From positions 137,014,288 to 137,078,287 of the forward strand of contig NC_089978.1 of the NCBI RefSeq assembly GCF_036417845.1: 64,000 nucleotides of DNA. Reading direction: 5' to 3'. Below, in pieces: positions 23,801 to 35,800 of this stretch. Positions within the stretch are counted from its first letter, which is position 1, and every line of letters starts with the position of its first letter. The notes below the pieces were generated by a model that was not told where the DNA came from, made no database searches, and was given only the letters and a program-made list of their open reading frames with translations. A program made the translations under genes and the position numbers. The DNA is from Apteryx mantelli. Its lineage: Eukaryota > Chordata > Aves > Apterygiformes > Apterygidae.

Positions 23801-26800
23801 AAGGGAAAGAAGTTACAAATTACAACTGTCTAATTCAGTGCTTCTAGGTAGGGCTGCCTAAGCCTGAAGCCTGTGGTGCCGTTAAGTGGTCAATTCAGGT
23901 GGAGGCCTGCTTGAGTGACAAGTTCGAGCAAGTAGGAAACAACAACTGCCCAGGGCATTAAAAGACTTGGTGCTGCTTATATCTGTAACCTTGATTCCAT
24001 TCCTTGCGTGTCACAGCTGTGGGATTTGGCATGATTGAAAAGCCAGCCAGCCGAGCCAGTTTCCACTTAGCACACAGGAGCAAGCCTTTTTTGTTCTCAG
24101 GGAATGAAGGTGTTTCAGGGAGCTCCATGGAGCCATCGGTTGTTCTCCTTTTACACTACTTCGGGCCATGCTGTGAGCTCTACTCAGCTGCTTGCAGTGA
24201 ACCATTCCTCAGTACCAGACTGTTCCTTTCTGCCTGCAGAGGCAAGTCTGTAGCACTGATTCAACTCATTTACTTCTTTGCTTTCCCTAGTCATTTTCAT
24301 AGAGCAAGGAAATGAAATCACAAAAGCTGCTGCCCTTCTTCCAAGTTCTTGCTGAGAGCTGTGTGTTCTTCTATCACTGTTCATTTTCCATGCCAAGTAT
24401 ACATTTTCATGTTTACATCCTAGAGATAAGAGCTGCCACGTTATGACTTATTAGAGCAATTAATGTAGTACTATTTTCTCAACATGAACTGGGGTGTCTT
24501 CCATAAGTGTGCATATTGCCTATAACAGAGATAGGGAAGTAGGGTAAAGCTTGAAGAAAAATATGTCCCCAGATGTCAGTAGTTTTCAATGTCCTATGTG
24601 GTTAATAGATGTCACCTGTACTAAGGGAAAAAGAGGGAATTTGGGGGGGAGGGGGTTCTTCCAGTGTGTTTTGAGAAGGACAAAACAGTAAACAAAAAAT
24701 GCAAATATTTTAATAAGACTTTTTGTTGCTTCATTTTCGGTTTATTATTTAAGCATCAATTGCATGGGTTTTTTGTACTAGAAATGCAAAAGACAAATGA
24801 ATACAGAACTATTAGCTGAAAGAGAAAGGAGATGTCTTTGATGAAGACGTGTTTTTTTTCCAGCAGCCTGTCAGGCATTTAAGCGAAACAGAAAAACAGA
24901 ACAGGAGATGATAGTTAAAATCTTTTCTCTGCTCCATAAACTCAGGTAGACAAAACATTATTTTCTAGTAAGAAAGTAAGGAGAGAAAAAAAACCTTTTT
25001 CGGTACTGGCAGCTGGGAAATGGTCCTTATATGTGTCATGAAAAAAAAAAGTGAAAAGAATGCTTACCCTTTAAAAATGTTGCAGGTAAGCTTTAAAGTA
25101 TTCCCCACAGCATCATTTAAACTGGATTCTGAAAAACTTTCCCTTAGCTTTGGAGAGGCTTAGGAATGTTCTCAGCAATTAAAATGTTTCCCTTCCATAC
25201 ACTTGAATGGTACTAACAGGAGTCACAGATGTAAAGAAGATGATATCCAAGTTGTGGCCATTTCTATAGATCATTCCACTTATAAATTATCATTTATTAT
25301 TGAGCTTTTTTTATACTTCCTCTAAATGTTTTTCTCTTACATGCAACAGAATCCCTAGGATTTAAACTTAGAAAACCTCAGAGAAAGTGGGGGTGGTAAA
25401 GCGAATGGAGACCTAACAGTGAGAACTTACTGCAGTTACTAAAATCAGCAGGCTAAATGAATGCAAGCAGGAGATGAGAGTTGCTGAAAAAGAAAAGAGC
25501 TTACCTCTTTCAACAACTTCTCTAAGCCAGGGAACTCACCTGTGGCATTGCCATTACAATTATAATTACAATGTCACAGTTAAAAGTAGAGTCTCTGAAG
25601 GATAAAGATTAGTTTTAGGAGTAGGAAGAAAGGCAGTACGTGGGGAAGTTCTTCTGCTTGCCCTTTTCTTGGTAGAAGAAATGAAGAATGCTTTTAGTTT
25701 TAAACATACATTAGACCCCCTAGTTGTTGCACTGTGTCATTGCTTCTAAAAAACGTGTGCAATTCCACAGCCATGTTAAAATACAAAAAAGAATGTCCTA
25801 ATATGTGTGCCCTGGGAGATTGCCTGTCTCCCCAGGGATGGGACTAAAATGATCAACTCTGAGACTAGTGCAATCCCAAACTGAGGTTGTATTTTTGCAG
25901 TCATGATGACAAACTCCTTCTGTTTTAATAATGAGGTTGTTTTTAGTGTCTTTTTGATGATCAAGCATCTTTCCCATTGAATGTTCTTACCAGTGATTAA
26001 AACACAGGAATAAACACAGGAATGGTCCCAGCATTTCAGAAAGGAAGATCAGTCATATCTGAAGCTGCAGGAATGGGCAAGAGACTTTAGCTTTGAAGAA
26101 TTCTTAGGATTGTTGTAAATCTGCTGTCCTGGTTTTCAGAAATGCTTGTCTCCTACAAAGAAGGGGGTGAGAAATCCTGGTTATGCAGTATTAGACCAGG
26201 AAATGTATTTATCATTATAATCATTCTGTTTTTTCTCTTTCTCCTCTTGCCCATAGGATCAGGCAGCTAAAGATAAAGCCATGCAAAGTATGGCTACAAT
26301 GTCATCTGCCCAGATTATCTCCGCAACGGCCTTCCATAGTAAAATGGCCTTGCCCGGTCTCCCACGACCAGCCTACCCTGCTGTTTCTGGGGTGAGTGAA
26401 TCAGAGACTGGGAGGTGTTGGGCAGAGGAGACTCGAATATTTGAAAGGGTATTGGGACCTGTTTAGGAACATCCTGGGGACATATCAAAAAGAATGAGGC
26501 CAAAAGACACTATCTTTGTAGAGCAAATTTGTCATGTGGCTGCAATAGTTTGCATCTGATTCTCTGCTCACATGTAAAACAATAGATTTTCACTGTATGC
26601 TTTTTCTAAAATGACACAAGTGAGAGAAGAATGAGATCCTTTGGGTTTTCAACTGTCTGAAATATTTTTAGATCTCTGTATCCCTCTCTCAGTCCACAAT
26701 CTTGCTGGATAAAACTGTTTGGGCCATCCTGACCCTTTCCCAAGTTCACCATTGGAACAGTATGCTCCTGAGTATGTAGATCACAAATTGATGGCCGTTG

Positions 26801-29800
26801 TATAAAACCTTTAAGAGAGGAAGGCCTGTCAGCATGCCCTAACCTTGAAGCTGGGCCTAGTCAGCTTTGCTGAACATTGATTTCTGCCAAACTACTCCTG
26901 TGAGGTTCTCCTGGGGAAAATGCTCCCTCCAAGAGGGGAAGCATCATAAAGGTTCTGGAGACTTAGGTACAGGATGCATGCACAGTATTTAACATTAAAA
27001 CTGCTATTGGGTCAGTCACTTGCGTGTCACTACTATTAGTGTATAGAAAGAAAGCTGAGACCAGTCAGCACCCCCACAGGGATGAAACCAGGAAGACAGA
27101 AAGGGAAGATATAGCTAATCTGCTCTTTTCAAAGCCTGGGAGCTTGCAGTTTTCCTCAAACAGAAGTAAGCCTTGCTTTCATCTCTAGCCTGAGGGTGGT
27201 GACTTTTGTCTGTATGTTGTTCTCTTGCAGTTTTGGCAAGGAGCTTTGCCAGGCCAAGTCAGATCTTCCCAAGAGTGAGTATTCCTTCCCCTGAGCATTT
27301 GAAGCAGGTGTTTCTGCTACTCCCTGTATGCTTCCTGAGGAATACTGTTAGCTTATTCAAGATTTAGGAAATGCTAAGATAAAGTAGTCCTTGTTCTCAG
27401 ACAGACAGATTCCCTGACCATGGATCTGAGGCTCAAGGCCTCTGGTTGAAGATGAACTGAGAATCATAAGAGAGCCTTAAATAGATAAAAACCTATGCTT
27501 TCCTACAGTTCCTTCAACATGGATTACACCCCTTTAAGATGTCCCATGACTCAAGCAGCCTAGTGTGGATTATGTTAGGGAGCTGCTGAATCTGGCAGCC
27601 TGGTAGAGGTGAGGCTGCCACAGCTCTATGCCCCCAAGTCCAACCAGTAGCAAGGCTGAACATGTATTCCCAATAGGCAGACACACAAACATATGTATAC
27701 AATACACATACACACACATACAGTCAGCCACACAGATCAACACAGACAGAAACTCTCCCCAGACACGCAAACAGAAACAGCACCAATGGCCTCATCCTGT
27801 TCTCTCTGGCTGATGAGGATGAAGGCCCATAAGGGAAATATATACATATATGCGATGTGGATCCCTCTAGTAGCTGGGCTTCTTAGACCCTCTGTCTATC
27901 CCATAGCTGACCCCTGGATCCCTGGTCTCCCCAGTTGCTCACACCTGGGAATGCAAGTCCCTGAGGCCCGCAGCCCCACTCCAGTAGCTGATTCTGTCCC
28001 CCTCACTAACGGACACACAAACACGTGTAGCCCACACACACATAAACACACAGTATGGATTCCCCAGTAGCTGGCCTTTGTCGCACAGTCCATCCAGTAG
28101 CTGGTCCTGGATCCCCCATTTCCCCAGTTGGTGGCACTTGAGTATGCGATCCCCCAGACCTGCAGCCCCACTCCAGTTGCTGGTAGCAACCTTCTCACTC
28201 ACACACACATACACGCACATGCATTGTGGATTCTTCCAGTAATTGGGCTTAGACACACAGTCCATCCAGTAGCTGGCTCTGGATCCTTGTTCTTCCCAGT
28301 TGCCTTTCATACAGACAGACAGACACACACACACACACACGCGCGCGCGCAAGCCCCTCTCAGCCAACTCCTAGGCCCCACGATCTCCAGCAGTTGACCT
28401 GGACCCCTTCGGTCTCTCCAGTAGCCAACTCCTCCAGGTGCTGGCTCCCAAGCCACTTGACCTACTTGCTGACTAGTCCAGCTTGCTGTTTGATAGTGAT
28501 GACAGACTGACACACATACCCTCACTCACTCCAGTTGCTGGCACCACAGAAACATGGGCCCTGTGACCTGTGGTCTCCACTCAGTTTAATAAGAAGGCGG
28601 GACAGACTGCACTGCTCAGGCCCAGCAACCTGTTTAAATGCGACTGGCCCCTTTTATGCCATTATGCCTCTATTTTCCCACATTTGTTCCTCCCCAGACC
28701 ACCTCGATCCTTCCCTTTTCCCACCTTTGGTTCCTCCCCTAAGCCACCCATAATAAGCCTGATGCAATCCCGAAATGCTCTTGCCCTGCATCCCATAATG
28801 TATCCCACGGCCCTAGGCAGTAACCCCGTGGGTGTCTCGGATGACCAGGAGAGCTGCTCCTGTTGACTGATCTGGTGGGTTTCACCCGTGGACCCTGGGG
28901 CTGATGGCCCTCCTGGGACAGCCCCGGGAGGGGCCGGGGCAGGGCCCGTGTCTCTGAGGGGGTTGTTTGGGTTCTCTCCGTGCTCCTTTGTGTTTGTGGT
29001 GATGAGCCTTTTCTGGGCTGATGGCTCTTCTGTGATGGGCCTGGGAGTAGTTCCCACCTGCCGTTGTTCCTCTGTGCTCCTTTGTGTGTGTGGAGATGAG
29101 CTATTTATCACATAACCTAACAGGAAATGGTTCTGTGAGCACTGCAAGCCAACTTAAATACAAGCTGCTTAGAGGGAGGCTAGTTCTTCACCCCTAGCCA
29201 TGTGTTCCTGCTGTCTTCTTGTGCTATTGCTAATGTTTGTGGGGTAGATCAGGGAACAGATCCTGTTAAGCGATCTTGAGGGGGAAAATGGTTAGTAAAT
29301 GGACTGGAGCAGTTCTGAGAGGAATGAAAGGTATATTTTATGCCTTTAGCTTGAAAGTGAATCGGGAAGGGTCAGTGTGAAAGGTTCTTTTACAAGCTCA
29401 AAATATCTGCTGCCCCTGAGGTCAAATGTTATCTCTAGGTGCAGTTTTTTCCTACAGTGGTGTTAAAATGGGGCTGAGCAGTCTTGAGAAACTAGGTTCA
29501 ATTGTGGATGTTGAACAGCTCTGAAAATCTGGACCTAAAAGTCTGGGAGGAGCCCAGCCTAGAAATATACCGACTTGCATGTATTTAAATCCATCCAAAG
29601 GTGAAAGGAAAAAGTAAATAAATGGGTCCTAGTGCCTATGTTGACAAGCTGAATAAAGATTTCCAAATAAAATAAATCTGGGGATCTTGTTGTATATCTG
29701 CAGGGAAGACTTACTCAGTCGAACCCAGGCTGTTTTTGTTTCTTGAGTTCTTCTCTTGACCCTCTCTTGCCCGCACAAATGTACTTTGCAAAGCCACTTA

Positions 29801-32800
29801 CGCCAATAAGTCCATCAGGAGAAATACTTAATCTAATTTGCACGGTTGGCCAAGATTCTTTTACTTTCCTTTTGTTTTTTGTTACTATTAACCGTCTCTC
29901 TTGTGTGTTTCTGTAGCGTGAAACCTTTTCCTCAACAACCCTATGCTGTACAACCTCCGCTTCCCTTACCAGGTAGGTAAGGAAATACAGTTCCTTGTGC
30001 TGAAATTATATTCTACCTTCAAAGTAGCCAATGCTTTAAAAAAGGTTAAAAACGGCTAATTAAAAAAAAAGATTGGGCCTATAGAAATATTTCAGTGAGC
30101 TCAAAATTTGTATATGATTTCCCCTTACCACTGGCTCCCATCGTTTTACTGAGAGCTGAAAATTTTTAATTTTGCCGTATTTTGAAAAATATTTTTCCCT
30201 GTTTTTTTGGTTGGTTTTAGGTTTCTTTTCTCCCTGGCTCAACAGAAAATACGAGTTTACATATCTCTACTGTCCTTCCACCATGCTGTATTTGCTGGAA
30301 TGCATTGTTTCCCATCATGCCACTATTGCCTTTTCAGTGCCTGGTTAAGTGGAGCTTTTCCTTCTGAATTCCCCTATTGTGAGAGGCTAATGGTGATGTT
30401 AATGGTGATGCTCATTCTCTGTGATACCTCAGGGCTCAATCAGGCTCATTTTAAAGTTGGTGAGGTTTCAGAATCAGCTAGATTGGCTTTTACATCATAC
30501 CAACACTGTCTTAGCTGAGGATAACTGACAAGCTGTTTAGAGCACAGGTGGAGCGAGGAGCCTGTGAATGTTATTTCTGCATGAAGACTGAAGTCAGAAT
30601 CAAATCTAATTAGTCAGCTCCAACAACAGGTGCTTTACTTGAAAGCTGTTACCAACTTGTCTCTTTCTAAATTTTGTTATATAAATCCTGTTTGCTTAGG
30701 GTTTGAGCCTCCTACTGGTCTCTCACCTTCCCCATCAGCACCAGCTTGGCAAGGACGAAGGGTGGCTAGCTCCAAACTTTGGATGTTAGAATTCTCTGCG
30801 TTCTTGGAACAACAACAAGACCAAGACACAGTAAGATACACACCTGACTGCCACCCCTCATTTATTTTTGGTCTCCAGGTAGCTTCTGTTCATCATGGAT
30901 GTGTTATGCACTACTATATATGTGTGGAAATACTTGCTTCATTGATCTACTGAGAATAGAAAGGCATCTTTGGGAAACACAGAACCCAGTTAAAACAGAT
31001 TCTCCACTTAGAGGACAGAATTGCTTAAAAGCAATATAGCAAGCTCTGTCTTCTGTTTCTGGTCTCCCCTTCCAGTATCATTGTTGTTTCTATATGTGTA
31101 CCAGAGTTCAAGGCGCTGAGGTCATAAACCAATTGTACAGCCTCTGTACAATCTGTACAAATACAACAAAAGCTATTCTTTGCCTTTGAGGACAGACCCA
31201 GAATCAGAGGGTGGTAAGATCACCTGAAGCCACATGTCATCTCTCTGGTGTGTTGAGAAGAACTGAAATTTATTTGGGGGCAACTGGGACGAATTTGCAT
31301 CATTGTGTTTCCATGGTGCCACCTATAAAATGGAAGTAAGATCTGCATGTCTCTTGAAAGCCTTGTGAATCTGCATCTTGAGACATACATTGGTGCTGGG
31401 CCAATTATGTTTCCTGTCTCTGAGACAGGAAAACTGCTGTTCAGAAATGTATTTGGTGCCAATATTTGGCTGGCGCACTGCTGTGGGATTTCAGACAGCA
31501 CTTCACAGGACAGGAAGCTGTGATGCTTGTTGGCTGAGTGACCTGAGACAGGTAACATTCTGCATCTCAGGGTATTTCTGACTATAGAACAGCAGCATGA
31601 GGCGATGGTTTAGGAGTAAATATAGGAAAAAAAACAATGTTTCAGACAAAGCAAGAAGTATGGGTGTATCAATAGGAAAGAAATAACTGTTTGAGCTGGT
31701 GTTAGCCGAGATATTTGTGCTAATACCTCTGCTCTCTTAGAAAGTGATATCAAATCTTCATTGACATCAAGTAGTCAGGCCTTACCCCTCACTTCTAGAT
31801 AAAGATGACAGAGCATCTATTGTCACAGTTCTGGAGTGTTAGTTCAGTCCTTGCTTGGTAGGGGGGCACAAAGCTTTCAGTCTAATCACTCCTACCATTT
31901 TCTGCAGCACACCCTTTTGTTTACTGTTCACACTCCCCGCATGAATTGGTAAGTGAACTGCACACTTCCTGGGCTTGAAGTTCTTTTTTAATGGTCTGAC
32001 CCTGTCCAGAGCTCTTTGGATTTCTGTGCTGAGATGGACTCAACCAGTTTGCTGAAAAGTCTCAGCTTTTCTTCTCTGAAGAACTGTGAGTGTTCAGTAT
32101 GTACTGAACGATTTCCTAATTCCATGTTTTTCCTCTCCTTGCAGTATAACAAACACCTGTTTGTGCACATTGGGCAGTCAAGCCCCAGCTACAATGACCC
32201 CTACCTCGAGGCAGTGGATATCCGGCAGATCTATGACAAGTTCCCTGAGAAGAAAGGGGGCTTGAAGGAGCTCTTTGAAAGGGGGCCAGCTAATGCCTTC
32301 TTCCTTGTCAAATTCTGGGTAAGGGAAGGACCCTTTGCAGGGTACCCATTTACTGTCAAGTTCTCACTGTAAAAGTGGTGGCCTCAGTAGCTGTTAAAGA
32401 CTAACAAAGATCTAACAAATTTTTGCTGTGCAGGAAACTGTTCATACAGCCACAACTGTCAGCTGGTATCTTTACTTGATTGCAAAAGGCCCACATTCTG
32501 GCCTGGAGCAAGACAAATCCTTCATGTCTTCTGTACAGTTCTTCTTGACTAGTGCTTGGAGAGTTTATTTACCAATGGTGACTTGGGCCCTTTGAAATTT
32601 TTATTTATGTGTAACAGGTGAATTCAGAGGAAATTATTCTCCTTTGCATTCTCCTTTGCATATGTGTTCACTTTCCTCAGTGCTGAGTAACTTAGTCAGA
32701 GGCAGCATTTTTCCATCTCTTTTCCTATCTAATTAGGTGCATGTTGTGTTATCCAAGTACCAATAATTTACAAATGTGCATTTACTGCAGGCACAAGGAC

Positions 32801-35800
32801 AGACACATATCACAAAATTGGCTTATTCTGATAATATATTGCTGAAATTACTTCTGGTAAATTGGAAGAAATCAGCCTGGCAAAAATCTATTCAATCAAT
32901 TGGCCTGGATAATATTTTCATGACCTAGCAGATATTTGCAAAACATGTGCCATTATGCTTCAGGGTACAAGCAAAATACTTCTGGTTTTAGATGTTATCA
33001 TAGGTATTACGCAATTAAAAATAATAGCAGCTTGGGGCAATGGCAGTCTAGATGGCTGAGGGAATGTGTAATGGGATATGGAGCCTTTCACCTTAAGTTT
33101 ACCACTTACAATTCAACTCAGCACAGTGCCTGGGGGCTTTCCTAAGTCCTGGCTGTTTCTCCTTTGGCTGCCTAGGCTGGGATAAGGTACATGCTCAAGA
33201 GTTATTTTGCTTGTTTGGTGAGCAACTAGAGCATTAGCTGATGAGGAACTGAGAAACCTAGGTTCTAGTCTCCCAAGTCTGAATCACATGTAGAGTTATG
33301 TTTTGACCTTCCTACTTGCTGAATTGCTGGGAAGATTAATTCACTTCAAATCATAGTCAATAATATTATTAATATTATCATTAATAATATTAATAATATT
33401 ATTATTCCCTTGCATCTTGAAGGAATGGAATGCACTGGACAGAGTAGAGTAGACGTTTCTCTGCTCAGCGTTGTGCCTGGTACAGACTGGGCAGGGAGAT
33501 CTGTGAGCAGGCACAGGACTGGGTATGATTTGGAACAAACTTTTCTGTAGAGAAAGAAACTTTGGAAGTGCAGAGAAAGGAGGAGTCCTTTCCTCAAAGC
33601 AGCAAGGCAGCTTTCAGTCCTGCTGGCCTAGGTGTTGTGAGGAGCTCATAGGAATCTGGGCATGGAGGCTGTAGCATTTGTAGACGTTACCTTCAAAGCA
33701 GTAGCTCTTTTGTCCATTAAAGACCCCATGAGATGCTGTAAGATTTTGTTCTGGTGTAATACTGGGAAGTTTAACCATATCTGTTTGGGACTTACCTGAG
33801 TCTCCAGTTCACATTTACAGGTTGATTTGGCTATGGCAAATAATGATGTTACTTCTTTCAGTCCTTTGCCTTCCCTCCCACCAGGAAGTAATCATCTCCA
33901 TAGCAGGAAAAGCTGAACAGATTGGAGATCCACTCCTGAGCTCCTGCAGTTCTTTGTTCATTGTATTCATATATGTCACTACCATTTTCAGTTTACATGA
34001 ATAAACCAGGCTGTAAATAATTCAAGTGCAGATATGTGTGCTAAATCGTCCCTGGAACAGGAGCAGTAACTTCCATGAGAGGGCAGAAGCCAGCAGCTTG
34101 GGGCAGTATCTATCTGTCTGAGGTGCTACAGCTCCATTTTCCTGCAAACACTAATCAGAACCCTTGGCTGGCTGCTACTATTATTTTCTGGAGTTACTGA
34201 AATTCCATGTATATGTGTTTATGTGCTGATATATTCAGAGGTGACAGAGATGGGTGCCCCACTTTTGCTGACTGACTCCCTAAGACAACTGAAAAACCTA
34301 GTGCATAATATTTTAAGTGATTTGGAATAAAGGGTGCAGTGTAAACATCAGGTGGTTCAAACATGATCCCATTGCTTCATTGGGACAGGGCTCCCAGGAA
34401 AGTGTTTGGAAATGATGTTAGTGAATGGTGATGACTACTTAATTCAAACAATATTACCATAATTTTGCTTCCTGACAAATAGTTTAATGGTGATTAATTA
34501 GGTGTTAATTAGGTGTGAAATTCTACAGTCTGATCTTTTGGTGGGAGGCTTGCCAACTTGTGAAGGCACCTGCAGTGGCTTTTTACACTTCTGTCAAGCT
34601 TCTCATGAAGTGGACTTCTGCTTTACCTCGTATTGACTGTACCTGTTTTTGAATTTACCATATTTAAGAGTTCATGGGAATGTGACCTTAACTTTACTGG
34701 TGAGAACCTAAAAACCTTTGTCTGGTTCTGCAGTGGGGACCTCCTCTATGTTTATGTAGCTGTGGTCAGACCAAGCTATCCCTTGCACTCTGTAGCCTTG
34801 ACCCTTTGTTCTTTTGACTCAGTGGAACAATTTATTTAGAAAGCAGGATTGGGTCCATGCGTATCACCTAACGCCCAAGGAAACGGCTTAACAATATTGT
34901 AAAGTACTCCCAGTCTGGTTCCTCTTTGGAGAAGGGGAAGAATTAATCTTTATTCAGACATCTAAAGTGTGGGTCAAGTAAACAGTCCAGTGAGCTGCAT
35001 TGTTATGTAAAAAGAGTATTACGGTAACCTGATAAAACCTAAACCAGGACAGAGTAGCTTTGCTACTCTCTAATATACAGTATACATTTTTGTGGTGGGA
35101 GTAAAGAAGCTGGATAAACTGTAGTAGGGGACATTCGATAGCGAGGACTTCAGCAGGGGCCATAAAAATTCACTAGGCAGCCTGAATTATGAAGAAGTCT
35201 GTGTAATGCCTATGCCTTCCTTGTTCCTATTAACACCTGTGCTACCGAGTTAAATCTAGCCTGGATTTGCCCACATATGCTCCAGACCTCAGTGTAGACA
35301 AGCCATGGGAAAACAACACTGCATTAATCTTTCTGATGGTCATGCCAGTGTGAAGATTTCCAGTCTTCTTCCAACCACTTGTTTCCAAACCTTGTGGAGA
35401 CATTATCACTGCCTCAGTGGTGCCAATCCAAATGACGTAAAATGATTTAAAAAAATGTTAAACACAAATTGTTTTACTGATGTGGTTTGACTTGTGGGCC
35501 CCAAATCTGTTTTCAGCACAGGGAGGAGACAGAAAATTGTGGGGCCAAGAAGGGATAAAGTGGCAAGAGAAGATGGGAACGTATTCAGCTGGATAAATTG
35601 TTTAGTGAAACTACCTCCTAAGGAGAAGCAGATGTGAGGAAAAAAAATAATCGTCAGCTTTGTACTACTCTCCCCTGATAAATCAAAGGGTGCTCTTTAA
35701 TATGTAGTATGTAGGAGCTGACAAATTTAGGAAGACATAAAAGGGATGGGTCCACAGCTGCTGTAAACTGGTATAATCCTGTTATGTGAGTAGAACCAAG

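Larger units (their letters stand above)
27560..29112 (-). mobile_element. LTR-type retroelement (long, repeat-bearing), minus strand
   Basis: On the minus strand it starts TGTGATAAATAG at 29,112 and has a TATA-like CATAAAAG at about 28,651-28,659. About 65 bases later comes an ATTAAA signal (28,585-28,590), the spacing expected of an LTR promoter and R region. It then runs into tandem ~170-195-base units rich in CA/TG. The CG-rich first part contrasts with the flanks. No coding domain is visible. The far border is uncertain and the family cannot be named from memory. Confidence 0.55.
27275..29916 (+). other. TEAD4 intron (2.6 kb), mostly LTR-derived
   Basis: GTGAGT...CTGTAG intron. About 1.5 kb of it (27,560-29,112) is a minus-strand LTR-type element with tandem repeats. 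The remainder (29,113-29,916) is unique-looking sequence. Confidence 0.85.

Noticed and set aside
24004..24315. 103-residue plus-strand open frame in a TEAD4 intron
   Set aside because: No homology recognised, no splice context, and the length is expected by chance in this much sequence.
27690..28350. CRISPR-like regular repeats
   Set aside because: Units are long, contiguous and imperfect without unique spacers, and the genome is vertebrate.
27570..28525. Cys/Val-rich and His/Thr-rich open frames
   Set aside because: They are produced by CA/TG microsatellites and the tandem units of the LTR element.
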